A stretch of 64,000 nt of DNA from Spirosoma aureum. GTDB taxonomy: Bacteria > Bacteroidota > Bacteroidia > Cytophagales > Spirosomataceae. This document shows positions 37,412-45,128 of the stretch, one piece after another. Location: the NCBI RefSeq assembly GCF_011604685.1, contig NZ_CP050063.1, positions 5,726,501 through 5,790,500 of the forward strand. The letters are read 5' to 3'. Below the pieces are notes generated by a model. The model was not told the DNA's origin. It did no database searches and worked only from the letters and a program-made list of their open reading frames with translations. Within the stretch, counting starts at the first letter, position 1, and every line of letters begins with the position of its first letter. Made by a program: the position numbers and the translations under genes.

Positions 37412-37721
37412 GTAGATAGATCTCTGAATCAATCGGCAATTTACTAAATCAAGCGTCTCTTGCCTACCCCGGAACAGGTTTTCACGGACAACTGCCCTGC
37501 GCAGTATAGCTGTCACGATTCAACCGGGAAAACTGATCGGCCCAACGTTTTTTCAAACGAATTATCAACACGAGACGGGTTGTACCATCAGGGTTTGTTT
37601 TTTGTCGTAACTTGCGGCTTATACGCCTGACAGGCTATTTTATCCGCCATGTTTTATTATCCAATTCGTCAGTGCCTTTCTAGCAGAAGATAGGTTGCTA
37701 TTGAATAAATTTACCGGAACT

Positions 37722-38672
37722 ATGCAACCAATCTATATGTCGAACCGCTCTTTATCGCGGCCACCAACACTTGGTGGATTGATTATGCTGGTCGGTTTTG
37801 TGCTGATGGGTGGGGTTATCAGTACGCTGTTATTGTTCGGCCTGTTAATGCTCACCAAAGGGATGGGCCCTTCAGAAGCCCAGGCTTACCTGACCGAACT
37901 GGCGGCTAATCCGGTTGCCGCACCCAACGGTTGGTATGAACTGATGGTGTTGCAGGCCGTTAACCACCTCGGTACCTTTCTATTACCGTCACTTTTATAC
38001 TGGTATTCTATAGAGCGCCGAACCTGGGATCAGTTTAACCCCCGGCCAATTTCGGCAGTGGCTGGGCTGAGTTTTATCGCGCTGATTGTCGTTGCCTTCA
38101 TGCCTTTCGACAGCCTCATTATTGAATGGAACCAGGGCATACACCTTCCTCAAACGTTGTCTCCGCTGGAACAGTGGATTCGCGATAAAGAAAAAGAACT
38201 CGAGGGCGTTACAAAGTACCTGACTACGTTTAAAACTATCCCGCAATTGCTGGTGGCATTTCTGGTTATTGCTATTATTCCGGCCATTGGTGAAGAGACC
38301 CTTTTTCGGGGTATTCTACAACGGAATTTAATCCACTGGACCGGCAATGTTCACCTTGGCGTTTGGGTGGCGGCTGCATTGTTCAGTGCTATTCACGTAC
38401 AGTTTCTGGGCTTTTTCCCTCGTATGCTATTGGGGGCTTTATTTGGCTACCTCTACGTCTGGTCAGGGAATTTGTGGGTTCCGATTCTGGCTCACTTTGT
38501 CAATAACGGATTTACGGTCCTGATGGTATTCCTGTACCAGCGAAAACTCGTATCGATGGATATTGAAAGTAATGAATCAGTGCCGCTGTTGGGCGCGCTG
38601 ATTTCAGGTGTTGTTACCGTTGGATTATTATTTTACTTCAGACAGGCTAATAGCGATAGGGCGACGGGCTAA
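37722..38672 (+). CDS. CPBP-family intramembrane metalloprotease
   Basis: Product of 316 residues with about eight membrane segments. The three CPBP motifs are present: IGEETLFRGIL (EExxxR) near residue 190, FSAIHVQ, and LAHFVNNG (HxxxN). CPBP (Abi/CAAX-like) proteases cleave membrane or prenylated peptides; bacterial roles include bacteriocin self-immunity and signalling. ATG 37722 is the first Met with a natural N-terminus; an in-frame ATG follows at 37737. It may be co-transcribed with the DUF2007 and cdsA genes downstream. Confidence 0.9.
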   Translation: MQPIYMSNRSLSRPPTLGGLIMLVGFVLMGGVISTLLLFGLLMLTKGMGPSEAQAYLTELAANPVAAPNGWYELMVLQAVNHLGTFLLPSLLYWYSIERRTWDQFNPRPISAVAGLSFIALIVVAFMPFDSLIIEWNQGIHLPQTLSPLEQWIRDKEKELEGVTKYLTTFKTIPQLLVAFLVIAIIPAIGEETLFRGILQRNLIHWTGNVHLGVWVAAALFSAIHVQFLGFFPRMLLGALFGYLYVWSGNLWVPILAHFVNNGFTVLMVFLYQRKLVSMDIESNESVPLLGALISGVVTVGLLFYFRQANSDRATG

Positions 38673-38713
38673 TTATGTGTTTCTCCCTAGCCAGCTACCT
38701 AATAATCTAAACA

Positions 38714-38932
38714 ATGACAGAAAACTGGGAGTCTATTTATACTACGCCCCTGCCCCACCGGGCCGAACTGGCAAAAGCGTTGTTGAGTGAGCACGATATT
38801 CCGGCGGTTGTGGTCAACAAACAAAGCAGTAGTTATCCGTCAATCGGAGGAGGAAAAAGTGAAGTCCACGTATTGGCCAAGGACGCGGTTCTGGCCAAAG
38901 TAATTCTGGAGAATGAAGCAACGTTTAGCTAA
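38714..38932 (+). CDS. DUF2007 small protein
   Basis: Product of 72 residues. HRAELAKALLSEHDIPAVVV followed by HVLAKDAVLAKVIL matches DUF2007, a small ferredoxin-like fold proposed to be a signal-transducing or PII-like domain. It ends one nt before the likely cdsA ATG and follows the CPBP gene by 41 nt, so the three form a probable operon. Confidence 0.85.
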   Translation: MTENWESIYTTPLPHRAELAKALLSEHDIPAVVVNKQSSSYPSIGGGKSEVHVLAKDAVLAKVILENEATFS

Positions 38933-38933
38933 A

Positions 38934-39746
38934 ATGTCGAACCTTCAACAGCGGGTTATTGCCGCTGTATTAGGGGTTCCTTTTATTATTTTCATGATTT
39001 GGTATGCCGACTGGACGTTCGCGCTACTCTTCTGTGTTATCAGTGCACTCACGCAACGGGAGTTTTACCGCCTGTTAGGGCTCGACGGTTTTGAACCGTT
39101 AACGGCTTATGGAACGGTGGTTGGGTGTATGGTCTGTATATTGGCCTATTTCATTGAAACCGACCAGATTGGCACCGGCAACTACTTTCTGATCTGCCCG
39201 GCCTCGTCCATGATTTTCCTGATCAAGCTGTACAAAAAGCGTGACATGAAACCGTTTACGAACATCGGCTTCACGTTTCTGGGTATCATCTACGTAGCCA
39301 TGCCTTTTGCCCTGCTCATTATACTGGCTTTGCGTGGAGGTAGTTTTCACCCCATGATTATTACCGGATGCCTGTTATTACTGTGGGCCAGCGACATTGG
39401 AGCTTACTTTGCCGGTACTCATTTTGGCCGTCGAAAGCTGTTCGAACGGGTATCGCCCAAGAAATCATGGGAAGGCGCTCTGGGCGGTGCGGCTGCCGCA
39501 GCCTTAATTGCCCTCGGCCTGGCTATCTATGCCGATGAGTTACGACCCTGGCAATGGTACTGCGTCGGCGGCATTATCGTTGTAACGGGAACGTACGGCG
39601 ATCTCGTCGAATCCTTATTTAAGCGGAGTATTGCCATCAAAGATTCGGGGAGTAGCATTCCGGGCCACGGCGGCTTCCTCGACCGCTTCGATGGACTTTT
39701 GCTGGCGGCTCCGTTTATTATCACGTTCCTCAAATTATTTGCCTGA
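38934..39746 (+). CDS. cdsA: Phosphatidate cytidylyltransferase
   Basis: Product of 270 residues with about eight membrane segments. It makes CDP-diacylglycerol for phospholipids. The family signature is visible at the end: IKDSGSSIPGHGGFLDRFDG, preceded by TFGRRKLFERVSPKKSWEG-like HFGRRKLFERVSPKKSWEG. ATG 38934 is preferred; an in-frame ATG at 38913 overlaps DUF2007. Convergent with the MFS gene. Confidence 0.95.
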   Translation: MSNLQQRVIAAVLGVPFIIFMIWYADWTFALLFCVISALTQREFYRLLGLDGFEPLTAYGTVVGCMVCILAYFIETDQIGTGNYFLICPASSMIFLIKLYKKRDMKPFTNIGFTFLGIIYVAMPFALLIILALRGGSFHPMIITGCLLLLWASDIGAYFAGTHFGRRKLFERVSPKKSWEGALGGAAAAALIALGLAIYADELRPWQWYCVGGIIVVTGTYGDLVESLFKRSIAIKDSGSSIPGHGGFLDRFDGLLLAAPFIITFLKLFA

Positions 39747-39766
39747 TTTACAGCATTTACCTCTAG

Positions 39767-41182
39767 CTATAAAACCTCATCGATTGTTCTGAGCAGGTGT
39801 TTATCCTGTGTAGATGCCCGTCTGCGTTTTACATAGGCATGCCTGCCTAACCATACTACGCCTACAATTGCATAGACCAGTAATCCTACCGCTGGCCAGA
39901 TCAAGCCATTAGTCACGTTTGTTTCGGAAGGCATCAACAGGCTTAAAATCGACAACCCCAGGCCACCGCCCAGAAAGTAGGCCGTTGTTCCAACGCTTGA
40001 GGCTAGTCCCTGATGCTCAACCGCTATATCTGCAATGACTAGCAATGTCAGGCTGGTGAAGCATATGGCCATGCCGAAGCCCGAGATACAGGCAACGGAA
40101 ATCAACAGGAGCCATAGTGGGTAGCCTAGCTGTAACGATCCGATCAGTGCTACTGCACCAATTGCCATCATGCCCATCCCCAATATACCCATCTGGAGTA
40201 CCGGCATCCGGCGGAGCAAAGCAGGAATCAGCAATTTGCCTACCACAGCCGAGAGAAGGCTAAAGGGAAATAATAAAATGCCCGCCCGAGCCGCACTAAA
40301 GCCCATGTATTGCTGTAGCGTAATGGATTGCACGAATAGGAAGCCCGTAAAAAAAGCACCCAGTAAAAGCGTCACACCAAGACCGGTAAGCGTGGTTGGT
40401 GCCCGAAGTAAGGATATATCAATGAGCGGGTCCGTTTGCCGGATAGTCCGAAACTGTAACCACCTGATACTTAACACGACCAGCCCGATCAACACCAATT
40501 GATGCCATAATGGCGATGCCGACTGACCGATTGTGTGGACTACATACGTAATCAGCAATAGCGTAAATGCCAGCAGGGCACCCGACAGCAGATCAGGTAT
40601 TTGGCGGGTTCGATAAATCGGATCGGCCGGAATATAGCGAAGCGCCAACCCGCCAATGAGCAAAAGCACTGGTACGTTGATAAAGAAGACCCACTGCCAG
40701 CCTGCGTAAGTAGCAATAATTCCCCCTAGTGACAAACCACTTCCGGAACCAATGGCAGCAAACGAACTGAATAAAGCGATTGCCTTACTACGGGCCGTAA
40801 GCTCAGTGAAGGTATTGGTAATCAAGGATAGCGCCGAAGGCATGACCAGCGCGGCTGCAAGTCCCTGTAAGGCGCGAAAGCCGGCTAATTGACTAAAAGA
40901 GTCCGAGAATCCGGCCCCAATTGATGCCAGGAAGAATAGCGCAATGCCCGCTAAAAACACCCGCTTTCGGCCCGATACGTCAGAGAGTTTACCGCCAATG
41001 ATCAGGAAACTCCCATATAAAAGTACATAAAGGGTCTGTAGCCATTGAACTGTGCCCGTACTCACACTAAACTGCTTCTGTATGAGTGGGATAGATAGAT
41101 TGAGAATAGCAATGTCCAGCGCTTCGACAAAGACGCCGGTACAGGCAATCAGCAGAATAAGTGTATTGCGAGAAATAGTCAC
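39767..41182 (-). CDS. MFS transporter, DHA2 (14-TM) drug-export type
   Basis: Product of 471 residues with about 14 hydrophobic segments. The early VFVEALDIAILNLSIPLI and GGKLSDVSGRKRVFLAG (loop 2-3 motif A), and ALQGLAAALVMPSALSLI, mark the DHA2 drug:H+ antiporters such as QacA or EmrB. The start is a GTG at 41182: the in-frame TTG at 41206 lies inside the predicted -7 box. Divergent from an Lrp-type regulator, the usual arrangement for an exporter controlled by its neighbour, so the regulator probably controls it. Confidence 0.9.
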   Translation of the reverse strand: MTISRNTLILLIACTGVFVEALDIAILNLSIPLIQKQFSVSTGTVQWLQTLYVLLYGSFLIIGGKLSDVSGRKRVFLAGIALFFLASIGAGFSDSFSQLAGFRALQGLAAALVMPSALSLITNTFTELTARSKAIALFSSFAAIGSGSGLSLGGIIATYAGWQWVFFINVPVLLLIGGLALRYIPADPIYRTRQIPDLLSGALLAFTLLLITYVVHTIGQSASPLWHQLVLIGLVVLSIRWLQFRTIRQTDPLIDISLLRAPTTLTGLGVTLLLGAFFTGFLFVQSITLQQYMGFSAARAGILLFPFSLLSAVVGKLLIPALLRRMPVLQMGILGMGMMAIGAVALIGSLQLGYPLWLLLISVACISGFGMAICFTSLTLLVIADIAVEHQGLASSVGTTAYFLGGGLGLSILSLLMPSETNVTNGLIWPAVGLLVYAIVGVVWLGRHAYVKRRRASTQDKHLLRTIDEVL

Positions 41183-41203
41183 GTTTATAGTATTTGTCCT
41201 GCA

Positions 41204-41211
41204 CAAAACTA
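41204..41211 (-). promoter_or_regulatory. Predicted -7 box for the MFS gene
   Basis: TAGTTTTG on the minus strand matches TAnnTTTG. It predicts transcription from about 41197 and supports the GTG at 41182. Confidence 0.45.
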
Positions 41212-41244
41212 AAACGGTAGCATAGGTTCAGAAAATAGTATAAT

Positions 41245-41292
41245 AATTTTAGAACAACTAAACGAATTATTGGTAATTTTTAGAACAACTAA
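41245..41292. promoter_or_regulatory. Operator-like direct repeats in the MFS-Lrp divergent region
   Basis: AATTTTAGAACAACTAA (from 41245) and AATTTTTAGAACAACTAA (from 41275) are near-identical; the AGAACAACTAA cores are 31 bp apart, about three helical turns, so same DNA face. They lie between the divergent MFS and Lrp genes and are good candidates for the binding sites of the Lrp-type regulator, which often binds several sites. Confidence 0.55.
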
Positions 41293-41308
41293 TTAACTTC
41301 ATGAACAA

Positions 41309-41800
41309 ATGGATGGCTCAACAGAACAACACGCAAGCACTCCCCTCCCACTCGATCACAAGGATATCGAGATCTTACGATTGCTTCAGGCAAATGCCAA
41401 GCTCACGGTTCGGGATATCGCTACTCAGATTCACCTGAGCCCTACGCCCACCCATGAACGGATCAAACGACTGGAGAAGCACGGCGTCATCAAACAATAC
41501 GCAGCCCTGCTCGATCACCGGCAAGTCAATAAAGGCATTATGGTGCTCTGCCATATTACGCTGAAAGACCACGACCGGCAAACGGCCGGTGCCTTCATTT
41601 CCGCCATTCAACAATTCGATCAGGTCATTGAATGTTACAACATTTCGGGCGAGTTTGATTTCATGCTCAAGATTGTTGCCAGCAGCATGGAGAGTTATCA
41701 TTATTTTATGGTCAATCACCTTAATGAGATCAAAGGCATCGGGCAAACGAAAAGCAGTTTTGTTATGGATATTGTCAAGCAAACCCACGAGCTGATCTAG
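41309..41800 (+). CDS. Lrp/AsnC-family transcriptional regulator
   Basis: Product of 163 residues. N-terminal winged helix (DHKDIEILRLLQANAKLTVR followed by DIATQIHLSPTPTHERIKRLE) and a C-terminal RAM ligand-binding domain (VIECYNISGEFDFMLKIVA). Such proteins respond to amino acids. Divergent from the MFS exporter with repeats between them, so it likely regulates that gene and itself. The 345 bp after it contain no gene. Confidence 0.93.
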   Translation: MDGSTEQHASTPLPLDHKDIEILRLLQANAKLTVRDIATQIHLSPTPTHERIKRLEKHGVIKQYAALLDHRQVNKGIMVLCHITLKDHDRQTAGAFISAIQQFDQVIECYNISGEFDFMLKIVASSMESYHYFMVNHLNEIKGIGQTKSSFVMDIVKQTHELI

Positions 41801-42145
41801 CGTAATGAACTTCGGCAATGCACAAGCACACAGTCCTTAGCCGACGTTTGCAACTCTACAAGTTAAAATAGAGTGTAAGGAGACTATCTCTAAAGCAATA
41901 CGCTTACCTTTACATAAATTCGGTCAAAAACAGCAGAATGGTTTATTTTCTCTGGCTGAAACCAGAACAAACAAGTAGTTTAAGGCTTAACTTTTCTTAA
42001 ATTATTTGCCTGAATACCGGCAATTAATAAATCATTCGTTATTTTGTATAGTTTACGTTAAAACGACTCTGGATGTTGGCGACCAGCAACTGGTTTGTGA
42101 AGAAACTCTTCGTTAGCCAGCCATAATCCAGCGTTTCTTTAAAGC
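41801..42145. other. 345-bp gene-free stretch
   Basis: A+T-rich DNA between the Lrp-type and carboxypeptidase-regulatory-domain genes. It holds TACCTTTA near 41909, a 7-of-8 match to the -7 consensus, and TTATTTTGTATAG around 42040, either of which might promote the downstream gene; I see no stronger feature. Confidence 0.4.
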
Positions 42146-42871
42146 ATGAGGCAATCGCTAAAACATATACTTCTAGGATTAAGCCTGCTCCTGATGTCGG
42201 GCCTTTTCACAACTACATTCGCGCAGGGGCAGGATCGGCAGGTAACGTTTACCGGTTTCCTGACTGGCGGCAAAAACAATGAGCCGCTCCCCGGAGCTTA
42301 TATCTACATTCCGAAAGCCGGACGTGGCGTGTTGTCTGCCCCGAACGGTTATTTTGCCTTGCCCGTATTTCCTGGCGATAGTATTATTTTTAGTTATGTC
42401 GGCTTTAAAGTCCAATATCATATTATTCCTACGCGACTTACCGATCTAACCTATTCGGCGGTTGTTGCCCTTCAGGAAGATGTTAAAACACTGGCGGAGG
42501 TGAAAGTATACCCCTACGCTACCGAGGAATTGTTTAAGGAGGCATTCGTTAATCTGAAGCTTCCCGACGAAAAAGAGCGGGAAAATCTGGCAAAAAATAC
42601 CAGTCCCGAAGCGATTATGCGGCAGGCAGCTACTATGCCCATGGGTGCGTTGGCCAATCACCAGAACTTTGTCAATCAACAGTTCTTTGGGCGAGAATCG
42701 GTCATTGGCCGAAGTCAGACACCGACCTTCTCGTTCACGAACCCTTTTGCCTGGGCTAACTTCATTCGATCCGTTAAACGAGGAGACCTTAAAAATAAGG
42801 AATGGCGCAGTGAGTTGAATAAAGCTCCCCGCGAAAACGTATCCCGAAAGGATCTGCTGCAACAGAATTAA
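42146..42871 (+). CDS. Secreted carboxypeptidase-regulatory-like domain protein
   Basis: Product of 241 residues with a signal peptide ending near TTTFAQG. Residues about 30-110 match the CarboxypepD_reg-like domain that usually sits on TonB receptors (FTGFLTGGKNNEPLPGAYIYI, GVLSAPNGYFALPVFPGD, SIIFSYVGFKVQ). There is no barrel; the rest (residues 130-241) is charged and unrecognised. Such stand-alone proteins are widespread in Cytophagales; function unknown. A strong terminator follows. Confidence 0.83.
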   Translation: MRQSLKHILLGLSLLLMSGLFTTTFAQGQDRQVTFTGFLTGGKNNEPLPGAYIYIPKAGRGVLSAPNGYFALPVFPGDSIIFSYVGFKVQYHIIPTRLTDLTYSAVVALQEDVKTLAEVKVYPYATEELFKEAFVNLKLPDEKERENLAKNTSPEAIMRQAATMPMGALANHQNFVNQQFFGRESVIGRSQTPTFSFTNPFAWANFIRSVKRGDLKNKEWRSELNKAPRENVSRKDLLQQN

Positions 42872-42890
42872 ACAATGTATAACCTGAATT

Positions 42891-42925
42891 AAACGCTCGG
42901 CCTGCTACAGGTCGGGCGTTTTTTT
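42891..42925 (+). terminator. Intrinsic terminator after the CarboxypepD_reg gene
   Basis: AAACGCTCGGCCTG pairs with AGGTCGGGCGTTT (with G-T pairs) around a CTAC loop, followed by T7, about 20 nt after the stop. Confidence 0.85.
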
Positions 42926-43030
42926 ATACGATGTAGATCCGTATTGGTCTCAAGGTAAGTGTTAATAAAAACTTCACACCAGTCAGGCTTCGATCGTCTT
43001 ACCTTTATGGGTTAGATTAATCCATATCGG

Positions 43031-44824
43031 ATGTCGTCCTCTCTCCTCACATACGCCTGTGCCTCAGTGAATACGCCCGCTTATTATCGGCGTAGTTACC
43101 TGATGCATCTATTCCTGATGTTTGTTTTTGCGGGCTGGCAGCTCTCCGTCAACGCACAAAGCCTGACGGTTGCCGAACAGCTATCCCGCCAATACCCTGA
43201 TTCGGCCTACCGATTCATCAGGGTTTTGCTGAATCAGGCGGTGACTCAGAATGACAGACGTACGGAAGGTGATTGTCTGCAACAGATCGGCCTTCTATTT
43301 TATCATCAGGGAAGCTATGCCCAGGCGATTGACTACCTGCTTCAGGCGCAAAAAATCTTTCGTAGCGTAAACGATAGCAATCGGCTGGCCCGCAACCGAA
43401 ATGAACTTGGAAAGGTTTACTACTATAATGAACAAAGTGACCTGGCGCTAAACCAGTTTACCGAAGCGCTAACGTACTATAGCCAGAGTCGAAATGCCCA
43501 GGGATTGGCCCGCACTTATGCCAACATTGGTCATTTTTACGAAAAACGACTGGATCTAAATCAGGCTTATCGCTATCAAAAATTAGCTCTCTCTAACGCC
43601 GGACGAACAAACGATCGGGCTGGACTTTCGACAATTTACGAAAATCTGGGGAGCATTTTCGAGGATAGAGAGCAGTATGACTCGGCTCAATATTATTACC
43701 AAAATGCGCTGTCGCTCAGTCAACAGACTCATGATGAAATTGGTCAGATCGAGATTATTAATAACCTCGGCGATATTTTCCGGAAGACTGGCCGCTACCA
43801 GCGCGGCCTTGAACGATCACGTGAGGCCATGCAGTTGGCTCAGCAAAAAAAGGAACGCTACCAATTGAGTAGTGCCTATCGGGACATTGCCAAAACCTTC
43901 CGGTTAATGAACCAGCCAGATAGCGCGTATACTTATCTGGAACGAAGCCGCGATCTGGTTGATGAGATTTATGCCGTTGAAAACAACCGCCAGATTGCCT
44001 TGCTCCAAACGCTCTACGACGTTGAACGGAAAGACAGTGAAATTAGTCAGTTAAATGCTCGGAAGCGGGTTGATTTTATTGCGATTACTGCCACAGTCAT
44101 TGTCCTGTTGCTGATTGGTATTCTGGCCGCCGTAATAATCAGTCGGCAGCGGCTGAAAATTTGCAATGAGCAAGCCCTAAATCAGCAGAATCAGGAGATT
44201 TTCAGAACACAAAACGAGCTTATGCAGGTTGCCCTGAAGAATAAACAACTGGAAGAAGAAAACCTGAAAAGCCAGCTGGAATTAAAAAGTAAAGAGTTAA
44301 CCACCCATACCTTACAGATCATCCAGAAAAATCAGGTGCTGGAGGAATTAAAAGATGACCTGACAAAAGTGCTGAAAGATGATAAACGGGATAAGAAAAA
44401 ACTGCTCAAGCAACTGGTTCAGAAAATAACGCTGAATTTCAGTCAGGATAAATACTGGGCTGATTTCAGAGCTATTTTCGAGCAGGTGCACCCTCATTTC
44501 TTCCGTGATCTAACACAGCAATTCCCTGATTTGACCTCAACGGATATGCGCCTGATTGCGCTGTTAAAAATGAATATCAGTTCGGCCGATGTGGCTACAT
44601 TACTGGGTATATCGACCGATAGCCTGCGCGTGGCCCGTTACCGACTACGCAAAAAGCTTGGCTTACTGGAAGGCGAATCGCTCTCCGCGTTTATTCAACG
44701 ATTTTCCCGCGATTCTTCCGCACCTCCTTTGACTCCCCCAATACCACTCTTTGCGTCAGTTTCTACGGTTACGTCTTCTCCTGTTATGTCGGTTTCAGCC
44801 GTGGTGTCAGTTTCTCAAAACTGA
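43031..44824 (+). CDS. Membrane TPR regulator with C-terminal LuxR-like HTH
   Basis: Product of 597 residues. Order: signal peptide (near residues 25-43), at least five tetratricopeptide repeats (about 60-330, for example GLARTYANIGHFYEKRLDLN), one membrane segment (FIAITATVIVLLLIGILAAVII, about 348-370), a long coiled coil (370-460), and a DNA-binding HTH (MRLIALLKMNISSADVATLL, about residues 505-560). It therefore probably senses a periplasmic signal and binds DNA from the inner membrane, as known for similar Bacteroidetes regulators. It directly precedes the TonB receptor/phytase genes and likely controls them. ATG 43103 would start right at the signal peptide; the outer ATG is kept here with doubt. 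A TACCTTTA box near 43000 is 7 of 8 to consensus. Confidence 0.85.
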   Translation: MSSSLLTYACASVNTPAYYRRSYLMHLFLMFVFAGWQLSVNAQSLTVAEQLSRQYPDSAYRFIRVLLNQAVTQNDRRTEGDCLQQIGLLFYHQGSYAQAIDYLLQAQKIFRSVNDSNRLARNRNELGKVYYYNEQSDLALNQFTEALTYYSQSRNAQGLARTYANIGHFYEKRLDLNQAYRYQKLALSNAGRTNDRAGLSTIYENLGSIFEDREQYDSAQYYYQNALSLSQQTHDEIGQIEIINNLGDIFRKTGRYQRGLERSREAMQLAQQKKERYQLSSAYRDIAKTFRLMNQPDSAYTYLERSRDLVDEIYAVENNRQIALLQTLYDVERKDSEISQLNARKRVDFIAITATVIVLLLIGILAAVIISRQRLKICNEQALNQQNQEIFRTQNELMQVALKNKQLEEENLKSQLELKSKELTTHTLQIIQKNQVLEELKDDLTKVLKDDKRDKKKLLKQLVQKITLNFSQDKYWADFRAIFEQVHPHFFRDLTQQFPDLTSTDMRLIALLKMNISSADVATLLGISTDSLRVARYRLRKKLGLLEGESLSAFIQRFSRDSSAPPLTPPIPLFASVSTVTSSPVMSVSAVVSVSQN

Positions 44825-44951
44825 AACATTTCACAATCCTGCATCTCCTTTTCCCCAATCCTTCACATTCAGGAAACAGTTTCATAACAATAACATAATG
44901 GCTGTTTTACTACGCCAAATAGCATTGATATACAACACATTAACCCTATCC

Positions 44952-45011
44952 TGTTAACGTTGTTGCCTACCTGTTTACGCTCAGGATTGCCTTGTTGCCT
45001 TTTTGTTCACG
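44952..45011. promoter_or_regulatory. Operator-like repeats TGTTNACG upstream of the receptor
   Basis: TTGTTGCCTACCTGTTTACG (44960-44979) is repeated at 44992-45011 as TTGTTGCCTTTTTGTTCACG, offset 32 bp (three helical turns). A third TGTTAACG lies at 44952-44959. All three end before the predicted -33 element, the place for activator sites. The obvious candidate protein is the upstream TPR-HTH regulator. Confidence 0.55.
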
Positions 45012-45018
45012 GCTGAAA

Positions 45019-45051
45019 TTTGTCCTATTCCTCCGACTTCATACACCTTTG
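45019..45051 (+). promoter_or_regulatory. Predicted promoter of the receptor-phytase operon
   Basis: A TTTG -33 element (45019-45022), a 21-nt spacer and CACCTTTG (45044-45051, one mismatch to TAnnTTTG). Transcription would start near 45058, 71 nt before ATG 45129. It sits immediately downstream of the TGTTNACG repeats. Confidence 0.45.
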
Positions 45052-45128
45052 TCCGGCCAATCGAAATAACCTCCTTTTTGAGCCGGGAGTTGATCGCGCC
45101 CTCTATCCGACACTAGGCTCTACACTGC

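Larger units (their letters stand above)
44825..45128. other. 304-bp regulatory region upstream of the TonB receptor
   Basis: Gene-free. It holds three TGTTNACG motifs (44952, 44972, 45004) and, just downstream, a promoter-like pair (TTTG at 45019-45022, CACCTTTG at 45044-45051), annotated separately. Otherwise unremarkable. Confidence 0.55.
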
